The notes under the pieces are model-generated. The model made no database searches, had not been told where the DNA came from, and worked only from the letters and a program-made list of their open reading frames with translations. From contig NZ_LMRP01000001.1 of assembly GCF_001426185.1 (NCBI RefSeq), forward strand, positions 658,764 to 722,763: DNA of 64,000 bases, written 5' to 3'. Position numbers and translations under genes: made by a program. Positions 42,636 through 52,515 of this stretch are shown here, piece after piece (position 1 is the stretch's first letter; every line of letters starts with the position of its first letter). The stretch comes from Rhodococcus sp. Leaf247. Lineage in GTDB: Bacteria; Actinomycetota; Actinomycetes; Mycobacteriales; Mycobacteriaceae.

Positions 42636-44084
42636 CTAGGCCGGAATCACGGGCGCCTCGAAGGTGAACGTGGTCCCGAGCAACCAGACGAGCAGGAGCA
42701 CCACCGGGAAGTGGAAGATGAACTGCAGGAACGTGAATCCGATCAAGTCACGCGCCCTCAGGCCGAGCACGGCGAGGAGCGGGAGCATGAAGAACGGGTT
42801 GATCAGATTGGGCAGCGCCTCGGCGACGTTGTAGATCTGCACGGTCCATCCGAGGTTCATCTGCACATCGGTCGCCGACTGCATCACGTACGGCGCTTCC
42901 ACCAACCACTTGCCGCCGCCCGACGGGACGAACAATCCGAGGATGACGGTGTAGACGGCGATGACGACTGCGAAAGCGCCGCCTCCACCCACCTCGGTGA
43001 AGAACGTCGCGAGGTGCTCCGAGACGGTGAACCCGCCGCGCCCTTCGGATTTCGTCAGGATCGCGGCCATGGCGGCGTACAGCGGGAACTGCACCAGAAT
43101 GCCCGCTGTCGCCGGCACGGCCTTTGCCACCGAGTCGAGGAAACGTCGGGGAGTGCCGTGCAGCACGAGCCCCAACATCAGGAACACCAGCAGATAACCG
43201 TTCAAGCTGCTGACGACCGACAACACGGGCTTGGACAGCAGCTGCGACACCAGCCAGCCCAGCGTCATCGCCCCCGCGAGGATCGGGAGGACACGGCTGT
43301 ACTCCAACCATTCTCCCGGCCGCGTGCGAGTGGGCGGTTCGGCGATCGTGTCGTCGAGGTCGACCGACATGGCGTCGGCCGTCTTGATCGCGGGTCCGGT
43401 CGGCGCCGACAGGTGAGCGATGATCACCGTCAGCACGATGATGATCACGCACATCAGCAGCGACTGCCAGGTGAAGATCGTGGTCCCGAAGTCGAGCACG
43501 CCGGTGATCTGCAGCAGCGCCGGTGGAAGCGAGCTCGCGGTGGCCTGCAGCTGGGCGGCTGACGACGACATGCCCAGTGCCCAGACGGCTCCGAGTCCCA
43601 TGAAGGCCGCGGCACCGAGAGCTCGGTAGTCGACGCGGAGGTCGGTGCGGCGTGCGATGGCTCGCGCCAGCAGTCCGCCGAACACCAAGGACAGTCCCCA
43701 GTTGAGGAACGACACCGAGCACGACATCAGAGCGACGAAGCTGACTGCTGTTCGCGGACTGTTCGGCAGCGCTGCCAACCGGGTGATCAATCGGGCCACC
43801 GGCGGCGACGTGGCCACCACGTATCCGGTGAGGACCACCATCGCCATCTGCAGTGTGAAGGCCGTCAGATCCCAGAACCCGTTGCCGAACGCGTCGACGA
43901 CGTTCTGCGGCGACGACCCGTTGGCGAACGCTGCCACTGCCACCACCAGCACGCCGACCAGAGCGAAGATGTAGGCGTCGGGGAACCATTTCTCGGTCGC
44001 ACGGGCCAGGGCCTGCGCGGTGCGCGCCAGACCCTTCTCGGTAGGAGCCTTCTCGCTCGAGGATTCGGTGTCACGAACGGTCAT
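42636..44084 (-). CDS. AtoE-type short-chain fatty acid transporter
   Basis: 482 aa from ATG 44084 (CAGGAG upstream). About 12 hydrophobic helices and the family stretches SFLNWGLSLVFGGLLAR, LVVFLML-like segments and FVPSGGGKWLVEAPYVM, which is a signature of the AtoE family (PF02667). It likely imports acetoacetate or short-chain acids. A CoA-transferase pair for such acids exists about 42 kb away (585-2011), but the genes are not linked. No regulator adjoins it. Confidence 0.88.
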   Translation of the reverse strand: MTVRDTESSSEKAPTEKGLARTAQALARATEKWFPDAYIFALVGVLVVAVAAFANGSSPQNVVDAFGNGFWDLTAFTLQMAMVVLTGYVVATSPPVARLITRLAALPNSPRTAVSFVALMSCSVSFLNWGLSLVFGGLLARAIARRTDLRVDYRALGAAAFMGLGAVWALGMSSSAAQLQATASSLPPALLQITGVLDFGTTIFTWQSLLMCVIIIVLTVIIAHLSAPTGPAIKTADAMSVDLDDTIAEPPTRTRPGEWLEYSRVLPILAGAMTLGWLVSQLLSKPVLSVVSSLNGYLLVFLMLGLVLHGTPRRFLDSVAKAVPATAGILVQFPLYAAMAAILTKSEGRGGFTVSEHLATFFTEVGGGGAFAVVIAVYTVILGLFVPSGGGKWLVEAPYVMQSATDVQMNLGWTVQIYNVAEALPNLINPFFMLPLLAVLGLRARDLIGFTFLQFIFHFPVVLLLVWLLGTTFTFEAPVIPA

Positions 44085-44230
44085 CGATGGGTCTCCTGCT
44101 CGTCGACGAACACTGTGTCGGGGGGCACATGTCCGATACGACCCAACACCGTCGACCCGACGGAACACAAGGGACATCGCCGCAGGCGCGTTCTGCGGTA
44201 ATGCAGGCCGCGCAGTGACAGAATTGCGTC

Positions 44231-44575
44231 ATGTCGACCGAGGACGACGTCAGAGAGATAGCGCTGTCGCTGCGCGGGACCGCCGAAAAGCCGTCCTACG
44301 GCACACCGGGGTTCCGCGTGAAGGACGTCCTGTTCGCACGGTTGCACGAGATGCCGGACGTTCTTCTCGCCTGGCGGCCGAGCATCGACGATCGCGAGGA
44401 CCTGATCCGGTCCGACCCCGACAAGTACTTCACCACCGACCACTATGCCGAGCACTCCTCGGTGCTCGTTCGTCTACCGGCCGTCGACAAGGACGAACTG
44501 CGGGAACTCCTCGAGGAAGCGTGGGAGGCCCGCGCACCGGCCACCCTCCGGAAGCTGGGTCCCCGCCCCGACTGA
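44231..44575 (+). CDS. MmcQ/YjbR-family protein
   Basis: 114 aa. The MmcQ/YjbR fold is seen in REIALSLRGTAEKPSYGTPGFRVKDVLFARL, in which the P-x-YGTPxFRV stretch is the family mark, and in SVLVRLPAVDKDELRELLEEAW. It is predicted to bind DNA or nucleotides, but function is not settled. A CAGAAT hexamer (44219-44224) lies 6 nt before the ATG. Confidence 0.8.
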   Translation: MSTEDDVREIALSLRGTAEKPSYGTPGFRVKDVLFARLHEMPDVLLAWRPSIDDREDLIRSDPDKYFTTDHYAEHSSVLVRLPAVDKDELRELLEEAWEARAPATLRKLGPRPD

Positions 44576-44644
44576 TCGCCGCTCACAGCGAACACCCGGG
44601 TACGTCCCAGCCCCACTGCAGTCGTGGCGCCGAGACTCGGGCCC

Positions 44645-46048
44645 ATGAACACCTCCCTGTCGCCCGAACGGACCACCGTGCGCCCCGGGCCACGCGGTCC
44701 GGTCGTCCATCGATGGTGGCGCGACGTGTCCGCGCTCGCCGGATGGTCCGTACTCCTCGTCGTCGTCTCGCTGTGGGTGTCGGACGGAGGCGTGCACGAC
44801 CTGGCAGGGTCGTGGGAGACCGCGCTGACATCCTCCGGCCGCCTCCTGGGACTGATCGCGTCCGCACTGATGCTCCTGCAGATATTCCTCATGGCGAGGG
44901 TGCCCTGGGTGGAGAAGGCCTGGGGCCAACAGAATCTGACTCGACTGCACGGTGTGGTCGGCTTCACCTCGTTCGCCGCCATGATGGGGCACATCGTCCT
45001 CGTCACCGCCGGGTACGCCGCCGCCGATCCCAGCCGGTTCGTCTCCACAGCGGTGGATCTCGTCCTGAACTATCCCGGCATGGTGCTCGCCGTACTCGGC
45101 ACCGCCGCGCTGATCATGGTCGTGGTCACCTCCGTGCGCGTGGCACGCCGACGACTGCGTTACGAGTCGTGGCACCTTCTCCATCTGTACGCCTATCTGG
45201 GTACCGGCCTCGCCCTGCCGCACCAGCTCTGGTCCGGCCAGTCCTTCCAGCAGTCGACGACTGCGACCGTGTTCTGGTGGGGTCTCTACATTCTCTGTGC
45301 CGGAACGGTTCTGGTGTACCGCATCGGCCTGCCGGCGTGGACGTCGCTCCGATCACCGATACGGGTGATCGGCGTCCACCGTGAGAGCGAGTCGGTGGTC
45401 TCGGTGACAGTGGGTGGCCCCGGGGTGGCCAGGCTCGACGCACACGGAGGCCAGTACTTCCAGTGGCGTTTCCTGGACGGCCCGGGATGCTCGCGCGCGC
45501 ATCCATATTCGTTGTCCGAGACACCGGACGGCACGACTCTCCGGTTCACCGCCGCGATCGTCGGAGACGGCTCGTCCCGACTCACGCAGCTGCGCCCCGG
45601 AACGAGGGTTCTCGTGGAGGGACCGTACGGGCACATCCACGCCGGCGCTCGCACGCAACCGAAGGCTCTGCTGATCGGCGCCGGCATCGGCATCACTCCG
45701 ATGCGCGCGCTGATCGAGGACCTCTCGACGTCGCCGGGTGACGTCATGGTGATCAACCGCGCCCGCACGCGTGCCGACGCCGTCCTGCACGACGAACTCG
45801 TCAACATCACGCATCGCCTCGGGGCCGGATACGCGGTGGTGGACGGGCACCGCATTCCGGGACGCGACAGCTGGCTCCCGGTTTATGCCGCTCGCTGGTC
45901 CGACACTCACGTCCTCGCCCGGCTGTGCCCCGACGTCGCGGACCGTGACGTCTTCGTCTGCGGCCCTCCCGAGTGGGCCGCAGCAGTACGTCGGGCCGCG
46001 TCGGCCCTCGGCACACCGCCGCGACAGATCCACACCGAAAACTTCTGA
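44645..46048 (+). CDS. Membrane flavocytochrome: ferric-reductase-like domain + FNR-type FAD/NAD domain
   Basis: 467 aa from ATG 44645. Residues 30-230 form about six helices with conserved histidines (H102, H116, H177, H180, H193) that fit heme ligation as in ferric reductase/NOX proteins. The C-terminal part is a ferredoxin-reductase module: FAD motif AHPYSLSE, NAD(P) motif GAGIGITPMRALI, and a final VFVCGPPEWAA. It would move electrons from cytosolic NAD(P)H across the membrane to an outside acceptor. The next two genes, an FMN-binding secreted protein and ApbE, supply that acceptor. Confidence 0.9.
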   Translation: MNTSLSPERTTVRPGPRGPVVHRWWRDVSALAGWSVLLVVVSLWVSDGGVHDLAGSWETALTSSGRLLGLIASALMLLQIFLMARVPWVEKAWGQQNLTRLHGVVGFTSFAAMMGHIVLVTAGYAAADPSRFVSTAVDLVLNYPGMVLAVLGTAALIMVVVTSVRVARRRLRYESWHLLHLYAYLGTGLALPHQLWSGQSFQQSTTATVFWWGLYILCAGTVLVYRIGLPAWTSLRSPIRVIGVHRESESVVSVTVGGPGVARLDAHGGQYFQWRFLDGPGCSRAHPYSLSETPDGTTLRFTAAIVGDGSSRLTQLRPGTRVLVEGPYGHIHAGARTQPKALLIGAGIGITPMRALIEDLSTSPGDVMVINRARTRADAVLHDELVNITHRLGAGYAVVDGHRIPGRDSWLPVYAARWSDTHVLARLCPDVADRDVFVCGPPEWAAAVRRAASALGTPPRQIHTENF

Positions 46049-46071
46049 CACTACGACTCTCGAGGGACATC

Positions 46072-46527
46072 ATGCGCCGCATATCCTGGTGGTTCGCTAG
46101 CACGGTCACCGCCGTCGTTCTGGCATTCAGCTATCACACTTCGACCGGAACGACGCCGATGACGGCTGTCGTCGCCACCGCCGCACCCACGGGCACCGCC
46201 GCGACCGAGACTGCGGTTCCCACGGCGATCGAGTCGAACACCACTGCCGCGCAGACCTTCACCGGCGAATCGGTCGACACTCGATGGGGTCCTGTCCAGG
46301 TTCGGATCACCGTCACGGACGGCTCCCTGAGTGACGCGACAGCCATCGTCTACCCCACCGCGAACGGTAAGGATCAGCAGATCAATGCCCGCGCACTTCC
46401 CGTCCTGGGGAGTGAGGCGGTCGCGGCACAGAGCGCATCCATCGACATGGTCTCCGGCGCCACGGTCACCTCCGAGGGATACATCCAGAGTCTGCAGTCC
46501 GCACTCGATCAAGCCCACCTCGCATGA
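46072..46527 (+). CDS. Secreted FMN-binding-domain protein (covalent-flavin carrier)
   Basis: 151 aa. An N-terminal signal or anchor (RRISWWFASTVTAVVLAFS), a Thr/Ala-rich spacer to about 65, then an FMN_bind domain (VDTRWGPVQVRITVTDGSLSDATAIVYP). SGATVTS at 128-134 is the flavinylation site; Thr131 is expected to carry FMN by a phosphoester bond. No lipobox cysteine, so it is probably membrane-anchored by the signal helix. It starts 23 nt after the flavocytochrome and overlaps apbE by 4 nt. Confidence 0.9.
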   Translation: MRRISWWFASTVTAVVLAFSYHTSTGTTPMTAVVATAAPTGTAATETAVPTAIESNTTAAQTFTGESVDTRWGPVQVRITVTDGSLSDATAIVYPTANGKDQQINARALPVLGSEAVAAQSASIDMVSGATVTSEGYIQSLQSALDQAHLA

Positions 46528-47261
46528 CCACCCGGGCATGGGTCGAGCAGATCATGGGCCTGCCGATCTCTCTGCACGTCCGGGCGGCCGACACCGATCG
46601 CGACGACATCGCCGACGCGGTTGCCGACGCGTTCACCGACCTACGCCGAGCCGATGCCGTGTTCTCGACGTGGCGCGCCGACAGTGACGTGATGCGCTGC
46701 CGTGCAGGGACTCTGACCCTTGCCGCTGCCGATCCGACCGTCCTCGAGGTCGAATCGCTGTGCCGCCGCGCCGTTCAGGAGACCGGCGGCATCTTCACGA
46801 CCGATCTGGTCGGGCCCGACGGATCGCGAGGTTTCGACCCGACGGGCGTCGTCAAGGCATGGGCCGTGTCGCGAGCGGTGCGTTCGCTCGCCGGTCTCGA
46901 CGGCCTCGCCTACGCGCTCAACGCCGGCGGAGACATCGTGTTCGGCACCGGACGGGACGGTCAGGACTTCGGACCCTGGCGTATCGGTATCCAGGATCCG
47001 ACGGACCGCGGACGGATTGCCGACACCGTGTCGCTGACCGTGGGTGCCGTGGCGACATCGAGTTCGGCCGAACGCGGCGGGCACATCGTCGATCCGATCA
47101 CCGACCAGCCTGTGAAGCAGGACTTCTCGACGACGGTGGTCGGACCGGACCTCGTCTGGGCCGACATCTGGGCAACCGCGACGTTCGTCGATCCGACCGC
47201 GCTGAACGGCCGCGATGCGTGGACCGACTACGGCCTACTGATCACCGACGGGCGACGCTGA
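46524..47261 (+). CDS. apbE: FAD:protein FMN transferase
   Basis: 245 aa. ApbE family: TTRAWVEQIMGLPISLHV start, DLRRADAVFSTWRADSDVMR, FDPTGVVKAWAVSRAVR (with the DxxGxxKGxA-like motif), ALNAGGDIVF and the TSSSAERGGHIVDP stretch. It transfers FMN from FAD to a Thr in partners such as the protein encoded just upstream. No signal peptide is apparent, as in many actinobacterial ApbE proteins. Its 3' end overlaps the convergent ppx gene by 20 bp. Confidence 0.92.
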   Translation: MTTRAWVEQIMGLPISLHVRAADTDRDDIADAVADAFTDLRRADAVFSTWRADSDVMRCRAGTLTLAAADPTVLEVESLCRRAVQETGGIFTTDLVGPDGSRGFDPTGVVKAWAVSRAVRSLAGLDGLAYALNAGGDIVFGTGRDGQDFGPWRIGIQDPTDRGRIADTVSLTVGAVATSSSAERGGHIVDPITDQPVKQDFSTTVVGPDLVWADIWATATFVDPTALNGRDAWTDYGLLITDGRR

Positions 47262-48189
47262 GCGCGATTCCGTCGAGGATGTCATGTTCGCTGACCACCA
47301 GAGTGTCGATTCCGGCTTCGGCTCCGATGCGCTCGGCCAAGGTCGCCGCGATGATCGATCCGCCGCCGATGACGTCCACTCTGCCGGGGTGCATGGGCCC
47401 CAGCGCGGACCGGTCCGCTCGGGTCATCCCGACCAGGCGGTCGCAGACGTCACGAAGATCGGTGAACGGTATGCGTGAGAGGTGGATCCGGTCCGGATCG
47501 TATGCCGGCAGATTCTGTGCCACGGCGGACAGCGTCGTCATCGTGCCGGCCACACCGACCCAGGTCCGAGCGTCCCGGACCGACACGGCGTCGAACGCGG
47601 GCTCGAGGCGTTCCTCCACGAAGGCCTGACCTGCACGGCGCTCCGCTTCGGTGGGCGGATCGGACTCGAGGCAACGCTCGGTGAGACGGACGCAGCCGAT
47701 GTCGGCCGAGTAGGCAGCGCGAACACCGTCGGCGTCACCGAGGACCAGTTCGGTGGACCCACCCCCGAGATCGACGACGAGGAACGGGCCGTCGGCCGGA
47801 TCGAGGTCGCCGACCGCACCCGCGAACGACAGTCGCGCTTCTTCGTCACCCGAGATGACCTCGGCGACAGCATCCTTCGCGACCGGAGCGAGAACTCGGC
47901 GCGTCATGTCGAAGAAGACCTGCCTGTTGTCGGCGTCGCGTGTTGCCGACGTCGCGACCATGCGAACCGCGTCGACACCGCCGAGCCTGTCGATGACGCC
48001 CACGTACTCGGCCAATGCCTTCTCGGTCCGTTCGATCGCTTCCGGTGCGAAGGACCCGGTGGCGTCGACACCCTGTCCGAGGCGGACCACCGTCATTTCC
48101 CGAGCGAGATCGTGAAGTCCGGAGTCGTCGATCTCGGCGACCAACAACCTGATGGAGTTGGTTCCACAGTCGATGGCGGCGACTCTCAT
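47242..48189 (-). CDS. ppx2: Exopolyphosphatase / GppA-type phosphatase
   Basis: 315 aa. RVAAIDCGTNSIRLLVAEI at the start is the phosphate-1 loop, FLVVDLGGGSTELVLG the phosphate-2 loop and AGTMTTLSAVAQNL the third motif of the Ppx/GppA fold. It matches the short Ppx2 of mycobacteria (Rv1026) in length and gene place. It hydrolyses polyphosphate or (p)ppGpp precursor pppGpp. The start ATG 48189 overlaps the DUF501 stop. Confidence 0.9.
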   Translation of the reverse strand: MRVAAIDCGTNSIRLLVAEIDDSGLHDLAREMTVVRLGQGVDATGSFAPEAIERTEKALAEYVGVIDRLGGVDAVRMVATSATRDADNRQVFFDMTRRVLAPVAKDAVAEVISGDEEARLSFAGAVGDLDPADGPFLVVDLGGGSTELVLGDADGVRAAYSADIGCVRLTERCLESDPPTEAERRAGQAFVEERLEPAFDAVSVRDARTWVGVAGTMTTLSAVAQNLPAYDPDRIHLSRIPFTDLRDVCDRLVGMTRADRSALGPMHPGRVDVIGGGSIIAATLAERIGAEAGIDTLVVSEHDILDGIALSVARR

Positions 48190-48701
48190 GCCCGTAGCTC
48201 CTCGATGGTGGGCCAGTCGGACGGGAGCGCGGTTCCACGCAGTTTGCCCTCTGCGGCCAGCGCCACGGACTCGTCGCCAAGCGGGTTGGCTCCCGGGCCC
48301 TTGGCCAGGGAATGAGCCATCAGCACGTGCAGGCACTTCACACGGTCGGGCATGCCGCCACCGGTGAAATCGGTTCCGAGGGGCTCGATCTCGTCGCGCT
48401 CGGCGAGATACGCCACGTGCGCGCGCCGGTACGCGGCGGCCAGATCCTCGTCGACCCCGAGACGCTCGGTCATCTCCCGCATCACGCCCGCCGACTCCTG
48501 CCGGCTGGCCTCGGCGGTGAGGCGAGGATCCGTCAAGTAGAAGAGCGTGGGGAACGGGGTGCCGTCGGGAAGTTTCGGCGCGGTCTTGACCACGGCCGGA
48601 CGGCCGTCGGGTGTGCGATAGGCGATCTCCAGCACGCCGCGGGGCTCGCGGCCGAGTTGGGCGGAGACGGCGTCCAGATCAGCGGGCGACACGTCGCTCA
48701 T
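48186..48701 (-). CDS. DUF501 family protein
   Basis: 171 aa from ATG 48701. Conserved actinobacterial DUF501: RGVLEIAYRTPDGRPAVVKTAPKLPDGTPFPTLFYLT, the HxxY-rich middle and GGMPDRVKCLHVLMAHSLAKGPGANPLGDE, where the CLHxLxAHxLA motif includes a cysteine and two histidines. Function unknown. It lies between the DivIC/FtsB-like gene and ppx as in mycobacteria (Rv1025). Confidence 0.9.
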   Translation of the reverse strand: MSDVSPADLDAVSAQLGREPRGVLEIAYRTPDGRPAVVKTAPKLPDGTPFPTLFYLTDPRLTAEASRQESAGVMREMTERLGVDEDLAAAYRRAHVAYLAERDEIEPLGTDFTGGGMPDRVKCLHVLMAHSLAKGPGANPLGDESVALAAEGKLRGTALPSDWPTIEELRA

Positions 48702-48735
48702 GGGTGACAGCCTTTTCGTCTTCGGAAGTGGGGGT

Positions 48736-49317
48736 TCAGCGTGGAGTGGTCGCCGTGGACCACAGATCGCTGTACCACGGGCCCGGAGGCGCCGGCGGCG
48801 GATCGTTCTCGATGTCCGAACGTGCACGCGCACCGGGCAATTGGACCTGGTAGGGGGTTTCGCCGGGCATGACGTAGCCGAGGCGCTCGCGCGCCTGGGC
48901 CGTGATGTAGGCGGGATCGTCCGTCTGAGCCTTGCGGATCTGCAGGTCGCGCACCCGCTCCTCGAGCACCTGCCGCTCGTCGGCGACGGCAACCGCGTCG
49001 CCACGCTGCGAGATGTACGTGCGCAACGGAACTGCCAGGGTGAGAGCGAGAGCACAGATCACCACGGCCAACGCGACGGCTTTGCCCGTCGACAGGCCCA
49101 GGAACGTGCGGTCCTTCTTCTCACCACGACCACGGCGGGGCCGGCGCCCGACAAGCGCTGCGCCCTCGGTGACGACGTCGTTGACCACGCCCGAGACGGT
49201 CCGGGGCGTCGATGCCCCGGACCCGTCCCGGCGAGTGGATCGACCGGGACGCGCATCTCGACGCGGCGAACGGCCACCCGGCCGCGCCGCGCTGCGGCGA
49301 CTGTCCCGATCACTCAT
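48736..49317 (-). CDS. Septum formation initiator (FtsB/DivIC family)
   Basis: 193 aa. A long basic, disordered N-terminus (1-72, rich in Arg, Ser and Pro), one membrane helix at about 79-98, then a coiled coil from about 103-130 (DERQVLEERVRDLQIRKAQ) and the family C-terminus AYITAQARERLGYVMPGETPYQV. It is placed 8 bp after enolase, as in Rv1024. It should act in the FtsQ-B-L divisome complex at the septum. Confidence 0.9.
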   Translation of the reverse strand: MSDRDSRRSAARPGGRSPRRDARPGRSTRRDGSGASTPRTVSGVVNDVVTEGAALVGRRPRRGRGEKKDRTFLGLSTGKAVALAVVICALALTLAVPLRTYISQRGDAVAVADERQVLEERVRDLQIRKAQTDDPAYITAQARERLGYVMPGETPYQVQLPGARARSDIENDPPPAPPGPWYSDLWSTATTPR

Positions 49318-49325
49318 GGTTCTGC

Positions 49326-50675
<1,350 letters not shown>

Positions 50676-51422
50676 CTAGCCGGAGGGACGTGTACCGACG
50701 GAGTAGGCGGCGGCCGCGTCGCGCACATCCCTGGAGTAGACGCCCGACTGGTTGTACGCGAGGAGCGCCCGATGCCACCCCTCGGGAGTGGTGAGGTCGC
50801 CGCCCCGCGCGCAGAGGTAGCGGCCCGCGGTGAGGGCTGCATCGTCGAGGTTGTCCGGGTCGGCCCGGCCGTCACCGTTGGCGTCGACGCCCCACTTGCG
50901 CCACGTCTCGGGAATGAACTGCATGGGCCCCATCGCCCGGTCGAACGTCGTGTCGCCGTCGAGTTCACCGCCGTCCGTGTCGGCGATCTCGGCGTTGCCG
51001 GCAGTGCCGTTCAACGGCACGCCGCGGATGGGAGGCGCCGACGTCCCGTCCACGCCGATGGACGATCCGGCGAAGGTTCCGTGCCGACTCTCGATGTAGC
51101 CGATCCCCGCCAGGGTCGTCCAGGCCAGCCCGCACCCGGGCGCCGACCGTGCCATCACCGCGGCCGCGTGTCCGTAGGACTCGAGTGCGGTCGATCCGAT
51201 GCCGAGCGGATCGGCGAGTGGGGCGGCCCAGTCCACCAACAGATCGGCCGATCTGCCGGGGGCGTCGACGTCGATGGGAGGTAGCGGGGCACCGACACCG
51301 GGTGGCACTCCCTCGGGGATCTCGATCCGAGGCCGATCGATCTCGCTGCATCCGGTCAGGACCACGGCGGCGATAAGGGCGACCGCCGCGCCGCGTCGAC
51401 GCCCGAGGCGTGGTGGATGCAT
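50676..51422 (-). CDS. lpqU: Lytic transglycosylase lipoprotein, LpqU-like
   Basis: 248 aa. Lipoprotein signal with lipobox LTGC (Cys25). The mature part has the lytic murein transglycosylase family 2 pattern: TTLAGIGYIESRHGTFAGSSI with the catalytic Glu, AMGPMQFIPETWRKWGVDANG with a DxNxDG-type calcium loop following (DANGDGRADPDNLDDAALTAGRYLC), and ALLAYNQSGVYSRDV. It cleaves peptidoglycan glycan strands at the envelope. Place upstream of eno equals Rv1022. Confidence 0.9.
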   Translation of the reverse strand: MHPPRLGRRRGAAVALIAAVVLTGCSEIDRPRIEIPEGVPPGVGAPLPPIDVDAPGRSADLLVDWAAPLADPLGIGSTALESYGHAAAVMARSAPGCGLAWTTLAGIGYIESRHGTFAGSSIGVDGTSAPPIRGVPLNGTAGNAEIADTDGGELDGDTTFDRAMGPMQFIPETWRKWGVDANGDGRADPDNLDDAALTAGRYLCARGGDLTTPEGWHRALLAYNQSGVYSRDVRDAAAAYSVGTRPSG

Positions 51423-51525
51423 GACTCCATCATCCCGACAGAAAGTAATAAACAGTTAAAGAGGACCTAAAGTCCTGATCGAGCGCTGTTTTCCGGCCTT
51501 CCGCCCGTGTATGTTCAGCATCGAG

Positions 51526-51544
51526 TGAGGGTCGCCTTGCCTAA
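51526..51544. promoter_or_regulatory. IdeR/DtxR-like iron box upstream of efeU
   Basis: TGAGGGTCGCCTTGCCTAA matches 14 of 19 positions of the iron-box consensus TTAGGTTAGCCTAACCTAA, with the central GCCT intact. It is 40 bp before the efeU start and just after a TATGTT -10 candidate at 51510-51515, where holo-IdeR would block transcription. Confidence 0.6.
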
Positions 51545-51583
51545 GACCCGTCGCTACTACGTCCTTCTCCAGGAGAACCTGCC

Positions 51584-52471
51584 GTGTCCACACTCCTCGT
51601 CGCAGCGTCCGCGCCCTCCGTGGCCACGCAGATGGTCGGCAGCGGTCTGATCGGACTCCGCGAGGGACTGGAAACAGGCATCGTCGTCATGATCCTGGTC
51701 GCTTTCCTGGTCAAATCCGATCGTCGGGACGCGCTCCGATGGGTGTGGGTCGGTGTCGGATCGGCAGTCGCGATGGTCGCTGCGGTGTTCGCCGTCATCC
51801 ACCTGGGCACGTCCACCGTCACCGGCCTGACCGCAGAGATCATCGCCGGAGCGGCATCGCTCGTGGCCGTCGCCATCGTCACCGGCATGGTGCTGTGGAT
51901 GCGGACCGCCGCGGCGTCGATCTCGGGCAACCTCAAGGCCGGCATGGCCCGCGCGCTCGATGTCGGACCCGTCGCCGTGACGTCCCTGGCATTCCTGGCC
52001 GTCGGCCGAGAGGGAATCGAAACTGCCCTCCTCATGGTCGGATATGCCGAGAACACCAACGGAAGTTCATGGCCGCTGCTGGGGTTGCTGGCCGGAATCG
52101 CGACCGCTGCGGTCCTCACGGTGATGCTCTACCTCGGCACGATCCGCATCGACTTCGCCAAGTTCTTCCGCTACACCGGCATCTTCCTGGTGTTCGTCGC
52201 GGCAGGGATCCTCGCCTACGGCGTGCGGGCACTGCAGATCGGCGGCGTACTCCCCGGTGGCAGCGCCACCGCCTTCGACATCAGCGCCACCTGGGATGCC
52301 GGCAGTTGGTACGGCACCGTCGTCGCGGGAATCTTCAACTTCCGCCCCGAGCCGACCGTTCTCCAGGTCGTTGCCTGGGTGGTCTACCTCGCGGTCGTCC
52401 TTCCGGTGTTCCTCCGGCCTGCCGTCCGGCCGGCAGCTGCCGTTCCCCAGCCGCAACCCGCGGCCTCCTGA
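51584..52471 (+). CDS. efeU: Ferrous/ferric iron permease EfeU (FTR1 family)
   Basis: 295 aa, GTG with CAGGAGAA upstream. About seven helices; the two FTR1 iron-binding motifs are REGLE at 26-30 and REGIE at 142-146, both complete. It forms the membrane channel of the EfeUOB system, moving iron delivered from the outside. First gene of the operon and closest to the iron box. Confidence 0.95.
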   Translation: MSTLLVAASAPSVATQMVGSGLIGLREGLETGIVVMILVAFLVKSDRRDALRWVWVGVGSAVAMVAAVFAVIHLGTSTVTGLTAEIIAGAASLVAVAIVTGMVLWMRTAAASISGNLKAGMARALDVGPVAVTSLAFLAVGREGIETALLMVGYAENTNGSSWPLLGLLAGIATAAVLTVMLYLGTIRIDFAKFFRYTGIFLVFVAAGILAYGVRALQIGGVLPGGSATAFDISATWDAGSWYGTVVAGIFNFRPEPTVLQVVAWVVYLAVVLPVFLRPAVRPAAAVPQPQPAAS

Positions 52472-52515
52472 CCGACTCTGCATCCCGACCCCATTCTCGA
52501 AAGGGCCCTTTCTCC

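Noticed and set aside
51739..52515. Upstream extension of the efeO frame through efeU
   Set aside because: The extension translates to Arg-rich sequence out of frame with efeU; the lipoprotein signal at 52516 marks the true start.
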